Shown here one piece after another: positions 1 to 6,210 of a stretch of DNA of 11,173 nt. The notes under the pieces were generated by a model that saw only the letters and a program-made list of their open reading frames with translations, had not been told where the DNA came from and did not search any database. A program made the position numbers and the translations under genes. The stretch is from NCBI GenBank assembly GCA_016280485.1, contig JAEEGU010000066.1, positions 1 to 11,173 of the forward strand, given 5' to 3'. Source of the DNA: Bacillota bacterium. Lineage in GTDB: Bacteria > Bacillota > Clostridia > Peptostreptococcales > Anaerovoracaceae. Numbering within the stretch: position 1 is the first letter of the stretch; every line of letters starts with the position of its first letter.

Positions 1-66
1 AGGGACAATTCTCAGCGGAAATATCCTGATAGCTCAGCAACTTCCCGCCTCATCGCCTAACGCAAG
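1..66 (-). promoter_or_regulatory. Possible structured 5' leader, cut by the window edge (weak M-box resemblance)
   Basis: Read on the minus strand, the stretch after the promoter at 74-102 folds well. GCGGGAA (42-48) pairs with TTTCCGC (15-21), and inside it CTGA pairs with TCAG around a GCTA loop. GTTAGG (56-61) and TGAGGC (47-52) recall the GTTAGGTGAGGC opening of the M-box (ykoK) magnesium riboswitch, but with three extra bases between the two parts, and the later M-box core lies outside the window. It could equally be an unrelated leader. The gene it serves is off the left edge. Confidence 0.2.
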
Positions 67-73
67 CTTTTAT

Positions 74-102
74 AGTATATAATAGTTTTGCAAGGAATGC
101 AA
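74..102 (-). promoter_or_regulatory. Probable promoter reading out of the left edge
   Basis: On the minus strand, TTGCAT (97-102) and TATACT (74-79) are separated by 17 bases. The -10 matches the sigma-A consensus at 5 of 6 positions and the -35 at only 3 of 6. An A/T-rich stretch with runs of A and T lies just upstream (103-140) and could act as an UP element. The promoter sits just after the psu operon terminator, as expected for the next transcription unit on the same strand. The predicted start is near base 67. Confidence 0.4.
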
Positions 103-223
103 GTACTTTTTGAAAAGTTTTTAACCGTTTTTCGCACTTTTTTTGCGGCTCGACACACTGTTTTCAAAGGGTGCATCCCTATGCTCCTACACATACGTCC
201 GTGTGTTTCATAATATAGCAAAC

Positions 224-253
224 AAAATGCGCAGCATTAGCTGCGCATTTTTT
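224..253 (-). terminator. Intrinsic terminator of the psu operon
   Basis: A perfect 12-bp inverted repeat, AAAATGCGCAGC (224-235) and GCTGCGCATTTT (240-251), encloses a four-base loop. It begins a few bases after the psuG stop codon (258-260). On the minus strand the stem runs into TTTTGTTTGC, a usable U-rich tail. On the plus strand it ends in six Ts, so it could also stop plus-strand transcription. Confidence 0.75.
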
Positions 254-257
254 ATCA

Positions 258-1163
258 CTAGATTTCTTTTGCAATTTTTGAGCCGATATCGGCGTTGTTC
301 AGCACGAGATGTATATTCGCCTCTAAGCTGTCCCCGCCCGTCAGCTGCTTAACGCGATCAAGGATGAACGGCGTAATCCTCTTTCCCTTTACACCCTGCT
401 CATCGCATTCACGGAGAGCCTGGCCGATTACTTCTTCCATCTTTTCAAACGGCATCTCGTGCTCCTTTGGTACAGGGCAGGCAATCAGCATGCCGCCGCG
501 AAGTCCCATGTCGTACTTTGCACGGATAGCCGCTGCAGCCTCAGACGGGGTATCGAATCTGTATTCAGCCTTGAAGCCGGACTTGCTGCTGTAGAATGCA
601 GGGAAGTCTTCGGTACCGTACGTTACTACAGGCACGCCCGCTGTCTCGAGATATTCGAGAGTACCGCCGATATCGAGGATTGATTTTACGCCGGCGCAAA
701 CAACGACAACATCAGTCATCTTGAGCTCTTCAAGGTCTGCAGAGATATCGTGAGTCTCGCCCGCACCTCTGTGCACGCCGCCGATACCGCCTGTTACAAA
801 TACGCGAATGCCCGCTGCCGCTGCGGCAATCATAGTGCCGGCAACGGTAGTAGCGCCGTCAGCCTTCTTCGCAAGAACGATAGGATAGTCCCTGCGGCTT
901 ACCTTTGCCACATTCTTTGCGGTTGCAATATATTCGAGCTCTTCATCGGTAATGCCGACCTTTATGCGGCCTCCGATGATGGCGATAGTGGCAGGCACTG
1001 CGCCGTTCTTTCTGATTACATCCTCTACCGCACGTGCAGTCTCCACATTTTTCGGATAAGGCATTCCGTGCGAGATAATTGTCGATTCAAGTGCAACTAC
1101 CGGCTTGCCTGCGGCAAGAGCCTCCGCTACCTCCGGCTTTATATCCATATAATCCTTAAACAT
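258..1163 (-). CDS. psuG: Pseudouridine-5'-phosphate glycosidase PsuG
   Basis: This cytoplasmic enzyme reversibly splits the C-C glycosidic bond of pseudouridine 5'-phosphate to uracil and ribose 5-phosphate, the second step of pseudouridine breakdown. The 301-residue product matches the family's usual length of about 300-310. Family blocks are clear: VALESTIISHGMPYPKN (residues 23-39), a KVSRRD block (87-92), VTGGIGGVHRG, ETHDISADL and CAGVKSILDIG. By comparison with the E. coli enzyme from memory, Glu26, Lys87, Asp143 and Lys160 correspond to the active-site acid, a phosphate-site lysine, the metal-site aspartate and the Schiff-base lysine. I chose the ATG at 1163 because AGGAGG lies seven bases upstream (1171-1176). 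An in-frame ATG at 1184 would add seven residues but has no good binding site. The gene is last in the operon, 27 bases after the PfkB kinase gene, and is followed by a strong terminator. Confidence 0.95.
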   Translation of the reverse strand: MFKDYMDIKPEVAEALAAGKPVVALESTIISHGMPYPKNVETARAVEDVIRKNGAVPATIAIIGGRIKVGITDEELEYIATAKNVAKVSRRDYPIVLAKKADGATTVAGTMIAAAAAGIRVFVTGGIGGVHRGAGETHDISADLEELKMTDVVVVCAGVKSILDIGGTLEYLETAGVPVVTYGTEDFPAFYSSKSGFKAEYRFDTPSEAAAAIRAKYDMGLRGGMLIACPVPKEHEMPFEKMEEVIGQALRECDEQGVKGKRITPFILDRVKQLTGGDSLEANIHLVLNNADIGSKIAKEI

Positions 1164-1190
1164 TTTATTTCCTCCTACATACACGTATTT

Positions 1191-2126
1191 CTACCACTGT
1201 GCATGCTCCGCGAGCATACGCACCTTTTCCAAACTCAGATCGTCCGGTACCGGTACCGGGCTCTGAACCACCAGCGAAGACATAGCCGTCGCATAGCGCA
1301 TCGTCTTTTCAGGCGGCCACTTCTGCATATACCCGTAAAGAGCCATCGCGGAGAACGCGTCCCCCGCTCCGGTTATGCTGACCACCTTGCTCACCGCACC
1401 CGGTGGCACAAAGCCTTCACTGCCGGAAGCGCTCTTAAAATATGCGCCGTCGCTGTCCATCGTTATAACTATGTTCTTTGAGCCTGCTTCAAGCATGTTC
1501 TCTGCCGCGGCTCTTATGCCGTCCTCGGTGCTCGTATCGATTCCCGTAATGGCCTCCGCTTCCGCGCGATTAGCCTTTATGATTGCGAACTTGCCTACCA
1601 AGCCTCCGCGAAGCTTTGCCGCCTTTGGCGCGGAAACCGCATCCACAAAGGTCGTTACGTGCGGAGCAAGCTCACTTCCCAGAAACTCCAGCGTTTCCGG
1701 CGAAAGATTCGTATCAAGCCCCACTATGTCCGCCTTCATAAGCTTTGGCAACAGCGGCCTTAGCATACTTATATCGATTTTGGAGAGTATGTCCATGCTG
1801 GCTATCGCATCCTTCAGCGTGCCGTCGGCATCAAGCAGCGACAGGTACATCGCCGTCTTTTCGCCGGTCAGTACCACAACATTATCCACGTCTACGCCCA
1901 GCGTTATGAGCTTACGCGTAAGCGTGCGGCCCGAGTCATCGTTGCCGATTACCGACACAAGCCCCACATCAACACCCAGGTGCGCCAGGTTTTCCGTTAT
2001 GTTTCGGCCAACACCGCCATGCGAGGTGTGCACCACCCCGGGATTAGAGTCCTCTTTTACGAGCCTTTCGTAAGAGCGACCCTCCACATCCATGGCCATC
2101 CCGCCGATTATGTATACCTTTCCCAT
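1191..2126 (-). CDS. psuK: PfkB-family carbohydrate/nucleoside kinase, probable pseudouridine kinase
   Basis: The 311-residue product is a ribokinase-fold (PfkB) kinase. It has the N-terminal glycine-rich substrate motif HGGVGRNITENLAHLG (36-51), an AIIKANRAEAEAI block (181-193) that includes the N-x-x-E metal/ATP motif, and the C-terminal ATP signature ITGAGDAFSA (251-260), with Asp256 as the expected catalytic base. Because it lies directly upstream of psuG, its likely substrate is pseudouridine, which it would phosphorylate at the 5' position. The PfkB fold alone cannot separate this from ribokinase or other nucleoside kinases. The gene starts 31 bases after the nucleoside kinase gene stops. 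Its binding site is weak: AAAGG lies about 12 bases upstream, so it may rely on translation of the upstream gene. Confidence 0.88.
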   Translation of the reverse strand: MGKVYIIGGMAMDVEGRSYERLVKEDSNPGVVHTSHGGVGRNITENLAHLGVDVGLVSVIGNDDSGRTLTRKLITLGVDVDNVVVLTGEKTAMYLSLLDADGTLKDAIASMDILSKIDISMLRPLLPKLMKADIVGLDTNLSPETLEFLGSELAPHVTTFVDAVSAPKAAKLRGGLVGKFAIIKANRAEAEAITGIDTSTEDGIRAAAENMLEAGSKNIVITMDSDGAYFKSASGSEGFVPPGAVSKVVSITGAGDAFSAMALYGYMQKWPPEKTMRYATAMSSLVVQSPVPVPDDLSLEKVRMLAEHAQW

Positions 2127-2157
2127 CTCACTTAATTTCCTTTATATATAATAGTAA

Positions 2158-3819
2158 TTAATCAACGAAAATGCTTCCGCCGATGAACTCCCTGATGATG
2201 GAGTTGTTTACAATGATGCCGTCATCCTCGAGCACCTCAAAGTAGTTGAGGAATTTCAGCATTCTGGACGCGTCCATATATTCCGGCTCGTCCGGGGTTA
2301 TAGCCTCAAGCAGAGGCTCTGCGTACTTCTTTAATACCGAGAACTCGTAAATGTGTACGGAATTGAAGAACACGTCTGCCGCCCCATTGTAAGGGAAGAT
2401 GTACTTGTCCTCGCCCGCACGTACCTTTGGCCATGTGCGGATGGTTTCCTGCGCATCATGCCCTCTGTACTTAAAGTCGCGCACCATACGGCGCAGCATA
2501 CGGCTGTCCGTAGTGGAAATACGGTTATGCTCGTCGATATTAAGCTGCGTTAACGGGCTGATGTAAATTTTAAATTTCTGCTCTGCCGGAATGAGCGGCG
2601 TCATAGCGTCGTTCAGCGCATGTATGCCTTCGATTACAATCGGCTGATTTGATGTTATGGAAGTAAGTCTCTTGCCATATTCCTTGTGGCCCGTCATAAA
2701 GTCAAAGGTCGGCAGGTCAACCTGCTCGCCCGCAAGCAGCGCATTCATCTGCTTGTTGAAGAGCTCGACATCGACCGCCTCGAGACGTTCGTAGTCCTTT
2801 TCGCCGTACTCGTCAAGCGGAGTCTCTTCGCGCTCAACGAAATAGTCGTCCGTACCCATATAAAGAGGCTTAAGTCCGCAAACGCGAAGCTGTATGCAGA
2901 GTCTGCGGGCAAATGTAGTCTTGCCGGAGGACGAAGGTCCCGCAATCAGGATAATCCTCTTTTTCTGTTCCTTTATCATATCGGCAATTTCGGCAATCTT
3001 CTTTTCATGAAGAGCCTCGGAGAGTTGTATGATCTCCTTGTATTCGCCGTTTCTCACCTTTTCGTTGAGGTCGTCCACATAGTTTATGCCGAGCAGCTTT
3101 TGCCAGCGTGTCGCCTCGCCGAAGGTAGCATACATCATCTTTTCATCCACATACTCCGGAATCTTCTTTGGATTCGACGGATGCGGGAATCTGATGAGTA
3201 CGCCGTTTCTGTACTTCATAAGCTCGAAGTATTCAATGTATCCGCTTGACGGAGTCATCATACCGTAGAAGAAGTTTCTGTAGCCATCGAGGGTGTAGAA
3301 CTTTATACGGCGCACCTTCATGCTCTGGAACAGGCGCTGCTTGAACTTGTAACCGTCCTCTTCCATTATTTTCATTGCTTCCTCAGGACCGCAGACATAC
3401 TTTTCGAAAGGCAAGTCAGCTTTTACGATTTCACGCATGCGGTTTTCTATTTCCTGAATCTTTTCCTTTGTAAGAGGTTCCTGTGCCTTTACCTCCGTAT
3501 AGAGACCCTTGTTGATTACATTCTGAATATCCACCTGGATGCGGCCGAAGATATCCTCTACTGCCTTTAAGAATATAAGCGACAGGCTCTTTTCGTATAT
3601 GAGGTTTGCAGCCTGCGTGCGCATATCCAAAAACGAAATTGTGCAAGGCTCAACTATTTCCTCAGATAATTCCACAAGTGTATTGTTACGCTTTGCCGCA
3701 ATGACTCTGTACTCGAGCTCGCTTTGATACTCTTTGACCAGATCCTCGATTATGGTACCGTCCTCCACATCGATTTCAACAGGCTCAGCTCTCAGTTCTT
3801 TGATTAGTTTTATTTTCAT
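2158..3819 (-). CDS. Nucleoside kinase (uridine kinase-like) with a ThrRS-like N-terminal region
   Basis: The 553-residue protein has two parts. Residues 1-65 look like a TGS (ubiquitin-like) domain, and about 66-285 resembles the second additional domain of threonyl-tRNA synthetase, including GPEEAMKIMEEDGYKFK and the TPSSGYIEYFELM stretch. The zinc/editing residues of ThrRS (HxxxH and CxxxH) are not retained, so tRNA editing is unlikely. Residues about 286-553 are a P-loop kinase of the uridine kinase/phosphoribulokinase family, with Walker A GPSSSGKT (294-301), the substrate motif DDYF (324-327) and EGIHALN (397-403). The substrate is uncertain: uridine or cytidine are the family defaults. 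It is the first gene of the psu operon, with GAGG seven bases before ATG and an extended -10 promoter just upstream. The domain order is a known family architecture, often annotated simply as nucleoside kinase. Confidence 0.9.
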   Translation of the reverse strand: MKIKLIKELRAEPVEIDVEDGTIIEDLVKEYQSELEYRVIAAKRNNTLVELSEEIVEPCTISFLDMRTQAANLIYEKSLSLIFLKAVEDIFGRIQVDIQNVINKGLYTEVKAQEPLTKEKIQEIENRMREIVKADLPFEKYVCGPEEAMKIMEEDGYKFKQRLFQSMKVRRIKFYTLDGYRNFFYGMMTPSSGYIEYFELMKYRNGVLIRFPHPSNPKKIPEYVDEKMMYATFGEATRWQKLLGINYVDDLNEKVRNGEYKEIIQLSEALHEKKIAEIADMIKEQKKRIILIAGPSSSGKTTFARRLCIQLRVCGLKPLYMGTDDYFVEREETPLDEYGEKDYERLEAVDVELFNKQMNALLAGEQVDLPTFDFMTGHKEYGKRLTSITSNQPIVIEGIHALNDAMTPLIPAEQKFKIYISPLTQLNIDEHNRISTTDSRMLRRMVRDFKYRGHDAQETIRTWPKVRAGEDKYIFPYNGAADVFFNSVHIYEFSVLKKYAEPLLEAITPDEPEYMDASRMLKFLNYFEVLEDDGIIVNNSIIREFIGGSIFVD

Positions 3820-3866
3820 GTTAATTCCTCACCATCTTTCTTTCTTGAGAAATTGCCGATTATATT

Positions 3867-3895
3867 ATTATAGCACAAAGCCGACCATATTAAAA
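3867..3895 (-). promoter_or_regulatory. Promoter of the nucleoside kinase-psuK-psuG operon
   Basis: On the minus strand a perfect TATAAT (3867-3872) is preceded by TG one base before it, an extended -10. The hexamer 17 bases upstream, TTTTAA (3890-3895), is a poor -35, so the extended -10 probably carries the promoter. The predicted start is near 3860, giving a leader of about 40 bases. Confidence 0.6.
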
Positions 3896-3942
3896 CAAAT
3901 TTAGATTTCCAGAAAAAATATGTTTTTTTGTAAAAATATCCC

Positions 3943-3971
3943 TTGACAATATCTGTAAACAGTAGTAATAT
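3943..3971 (+). promoter_or_regulatory. Promoter of the YdbC/PC4-like gene
   Basis: TTGACA (3943-3948) is a perfect -35 and TAATAT (3966-3971) a fair -10, separated by 17 bases. The predicted start is near G3978, so the transcript would begin with the GCGGC arm of the leader hairpin. The promoter is divergent from the nucleoside kinase promoter, with about 70 bases between the two -10 boxes of 3867-3872 and 3966-3971 plus flanks. Confidence 0.75.
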
Positions 3972-3977
3972 ATAGTT

Positions 3978-4063
3978 GCGGCACCGAGGGGTGGGGGAAA
4001 GCCGCGAGGGTATTGGCAGTAACCACGTTACATGCAAGTTACATAATTGAAAGGAGATTAATT
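3978..4063 (+). promoter_or_regulatory. G-rich, structured 5' leader of the YdbC/PC4-like gene
   Basis: The leader of about 86 bases carries GCGGC (3978-3982) facing GCCGC (4001-4005), enclosing GGGG (3988-3991) and GGGGG (3993-3997). GGG (4008-4010) and GG (4015-4016) follow. Further on, GTAAC (4019-4023) can pair with either of two GTTACAT copies (4027-4033 and 4038-4044) that repeat with an 11-base period. It ends in AAGGAG (4051-4056), seven bases before ATG. The G runs stand out in an A/T-rich intergenic region. I recognise no known riboswitch. A regulatory role is inferred. Confidence 0.35.
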
Positions 4064-4480
4064 ATGGCAAATTTAAATCAGGAAAAAACAGATAACTTTA
4101 AGTGCACCATCATTTCTTCGTGCGCAAAGCTCGGCGAGGCAAAGGAAAACGGCAATTGCAAAGAGCTTAACTACATCAGCTACGGCGGAGCGGACCCGAA
4201 ATGGGACATCCGCGAATGGAACCCCGATCATACCAAGATGTCCAGAGGCATCACATTAAACGATGCGGAGCTCCTCGACCTTTATGCTGCCATCGACGAA
4301 GTCATGAAGCACGAAAAGCCTAGCATCACAGGTCCTAGCAGACCTAAGGCTGTAGAAAATCCTTGGACCGGAAACAAATCCAAGTCTACGGCAAAGAAAA
4401 CTGCGCAGACTGCGGAGCAGCATATCACGGAGGATGGCGAGATCATAGAGGATACTGCTATCGAGGCTTTAGCAGGCTAG
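4064..4480 (+). CDS. YdbC/PC4-like single-stranded nucleic-acid-binding protein
   Basis: The 138-residue product starts with a domain (about 10-82) that resembles Lactococcus YdbC and the transcriptional coactivator PC4. The recognisable block is KELNYISYGGADPKWDIREW, followed by NPDHTKMSRGITLNDAEL. PC4-like proteins form dimers that bind single-stranded DNA or RNA through a curved beta sheet; the bacterial role is not well defined. The start at 4064 is set by AAGGAG seven bases upstream; an in-frame ATG at 4013 lies inside the leader with no binding site. Residues about 83-138 form a polar, Lys/Thr/Glu-rich tail, changing from basic (KSKSTAKKT) to acidic (ITEDGEIIED), probably disordered. 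Lactococcus YdbC lacks such a tail as far as I recall. It is the only plus-strand gene and is monocistronic, with its own promoter and terminator. Confidence 0.85.
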   Translation: MANLNQEKTDNFKCTIISSCAKLGEAKENGNCKELNYISYGGADPKWDIREWNPDHTKMSRGITLNDAELLDLYAAIDEVMKHEKPSITGPSRPKAVENPWTGNKSKSTAKKTAQTAEQHITEDGEIIEDTAIEALAG

Positions 4481-4547
4481 CTCTTTAATCCCCCACCTCA
4501 AAGTATTTGGTTATCAATCTCTAAACCCAAAAACCCCTTTTGAAAGC

Positions 4548-4590
4548 AAAGGCTCCCGAGCTATACCGCTCGGGAGTCTTTGTATATTTT
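4548..4590. terminator. Bidirectional intrinsic terminator between convergent genes
   Basis: CTCCCGAGC (4553-4561) and GCTCGGGAG (4568-4576) form a nine-base GC-rich stem around a TATACC loop, with flanking A and T runs extending it (AAAGG before, TCTTT after). On the plus strand it leads into TTTGTATATTTTTC and ends the YdbC-like transcript. On the minus strand it leads into CCTTTGCTTTC and follows the PHP gene stop by about 20 bases. Confidence 0.85.
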
Positions 4591-4597
4591 TCATTCT

Positions 4598-5503
4598 TTA
4601 TTTGTCATTAAAATCGTTTCCGTGGAAATCCGATCCCTGGGTTATGTGGAGATGATATTTCTCCGCAAGGCTGACCAGGCGGAGAGCCTCGTCATTGTCG
4701 TGGCTCGGATGGTAGCATTCCATACCTTTAAGCCCGTTTTTCTTGAGTCCCTTTACTATTTTTTCGAGGTTTTCCCAGAACTCCTCAGTCGTCCTATCCC
4801 CGATGTGCTTTATCTTCAGCGGATGCGCCAGCACCGGCACCCCGCCCGCTTCATTCAAAAGCTTTATTGCGGCAAGCGTGTCGATTTTGTTCTTTTCGAT
4901 GCACTGCGCTTCCTTTGATTCCAAAAACTTTCCCGGCTCGAAAGCCTCTGCGGGATTTTCGATGTAGCCCTTCTTCACCAGCATGCGCGCTATAACCGGC
5001 TTGCCGATGAAGTCGTTTTTGCGGCCTGCGCGAAGTTCTTCGTAGGTGAGCTCATAGCCCATCTTCTTAAGTGCCTCGATGAGCCGCATATTGCGGTCGT
5101 AGCGGCACTTGCGTATCTCTTCGAGCGTAGCAAGAAGCCCTGCGTGGTCCGGGTCAAAATAGTAGCCGAGCAGGTGTGCGCCGACCTCATCGTCGGTGCA
5201 GCGGACAAGCCCAAACTCGTTCGGCTCCGGCGCAGTCAGGCCAAGCCCGCGCTTGCCCTTGTAGTCGAGCCCCCACTCGCGGAGGTGAGGCCCCCTTATG
5301 CAGGTGGAGAATTCTATCCCGCCGATGACGTTGAGTTCCAGCGCCTCGCCGGCGATTTTTGCTTCCATTATGCCGTCAATGCCGTCGTGGTCGGTGATGG
5401 CGATGATGTCGAACTCTTCGGTCTTGTACTTCTTGACTATTTCGGTCGGGGTAAGCGCACCGTCTGACATGGTGGTGTGAATATGGAAATCCGCTTTAGG
5501 CAT
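4598..5503 (-). CDS. PHP-domain metallophosphoesterase (3',5'-nucleoside bisphosphate phosphatase-like)
   Basis: The 301-residue protein has the PHP motifs in order: ADFHIHTTMSDG (4-15), AITDHDG (35-41), GIEFS (62-66), AHLLGYYFD (109-117), PVLAHPLK (223-230) and a C-terminal GSDFHG (290-295). His7, His9, Asp14, His39, Glu64, His110, His227, Asp292 and His294 are candidate metal ligands. Family members such as YciV (RNase AM) and related bisphosphatases remove 3' phosphates or trim RNA ends; the exact substrate here is not known. Two features are odd. About 35-40 extra residues (70-108) lie between GIEFS and AHLLGYYFD. The His of the usual PHxAR motif is Val170 (GKPVIAR). AAGGAGG lies five bases before ATG and overlaps the end of the preceding membrane-protein gene, which suggests translational coupling. 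It is the last gene of the transporter operon. Confidence 0.85.
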   Translation of the reverse strand: MPKADFHIHTTMSDGALTPTEIVKKYKTEEFDIIAITDHDGIDGIMEAKIAGEALELNVIGGIEFSTCIRGPHLREWGLDYKGKRGLGLTAPEPNEFGLVRCTDDEVGAHLLGYYFDPDHAGLLATLEEIRKCRYDRNMRLIEALKKMGYELTYEELRAGRKNDFIGKPVIARMLVKKGYIENPAEAFEPGKFLESKEAQCIEKNKIDTLAAIKLLNEAGGVPVLAHPLKIKHIGDRTTEEFWENLEKIVKGLKKNGLKGMECYHPSHDNDEALRLVSLAEKYHLHITQGSDFHGNDFNDK

Positions 5504-5516
5504 GCTTACCTCCTTC

Positions 5517-6176
5517 CTACCAAAAGATGCTCTTTGGCTTTATGTGCTTAAACAGAAAATACGATATTATTCCCATTATGACCGAGCCGAAAATGCCCGA
5601 TGCTATGCTGTACAGCCTTACAAACGGCACCGAGAACACATTCCCGAGCACATGCTCCTCGCCCAGCATTCCCACAAATCTTGCCGTTATGTTTTCCCAC
5701 AACCCGGGCACGAGCAGCATTACGGCTATTGCAAGGTCGAAGAGTATGAATACCCCGATTGCCCACTTTAGCCGCATCCTTATAATCTCGTAGTGTTCGC
5801 CCTTGTAGAGCACTATTATGCCGGTAGCCGCAAGGATTAGCAGCAGGAAAAAGATTCCCGCCCAGATGTCAGCCTTAAATCTCATGTGAGCCATGAAATT
5901 CTGCTCGTCGCGCGAGAACAAAAGCGACATTTCGTCCTCTTCGTCGTACTGGTACTGAAGCTCGTCCACCCTGTGCTGCATGTATTTTGAAATGCTGCCT
6001 GCGACGGCTTCCTCCTGGCCCTGCGCGTTAAAGGCGCGGAGCAGCTGGGTCTCGTTCATCGTATACTGATAGAGGTCGGGCAGGCGCACCAGTGCATTGC
6101 AAGCCAGCCCCAGTGCAACCACCGGGACTGCGATTACAAGACACCATGATAAAATTATCTTTATAATCCTACCCAT
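5517..6176 (-). CDS. TIGR01906 (DUF1461) family integral membrane protein
   Basis: The 219-residue protein has four hydrophobic segments: about 4-28, 97-122, 138-160 and 184-210. A long polar extracytoplasmic-type loop (about 30-95) follows the first. This layout, and the opening with NALVRLPDLYQYTMNETQLLRAF, matches the TIGR01906/DUF1461 family of Firmicutes. Its function is unknown and I assign none. A weak AAAAGG site lies nine bases before ATG. The gene starts 34 bases after the second permease and ends 13 bases before the PHP gene start, so it is probably in the same operon, although both may also be expressed from elsewhere. Confidence 0.8.
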   Translation of the reverse strand: MGRIIKIILSWCLVIAVPVVALGLACNALVRLPDLYQYTMNETQLLRAFNAQGQEEAVAGSISKYMQHRVDELQYQYDEEDEMSLLFSRDEQNFMAHMRFKADIWAGIFFLLLILAATGIIVLYKGEHYEIIRMRLKWAIGVFILFDLAIAVMLLVPGLWENITARFVGMLGEEHVLGNVFSVPFVRLYSIASGIFGSVIMGIISYFLFKHIKPKSIFW

Positions 6177-6210
6177 AAATCTAAGCCTTTTCTATCTCTT
6201 TTTCGTATTT

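Noticed and set aside
57..176. Minus-strand small reading frame of 39 codons, very basic, with AGGAG seven bases before its ATG.
   Set aside because: It lies just after the psu terminator, runs through the promoter at 74-102 and is made of A/T-rich low-complexity sequence; likely chance. It would need conservation to be credible.
750..1481. Long plus-strand open frame of 243 codons, and a second of 232 codons at 1375-2073.
   Set aside because: Both lie opposite psuG and the PfkB kinase gene, have no ribosome binding site and encode no recognisable motif; they are shadows of the GC-biased third codon positions.
4027..4044. Two GTTACAT copies as a possible CRISPR or operator repeat array.
   Set aside because: Only two 7-base copies exist at an 11-base period; too few and short for an array. 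They are recorded only as part of the leader structure.
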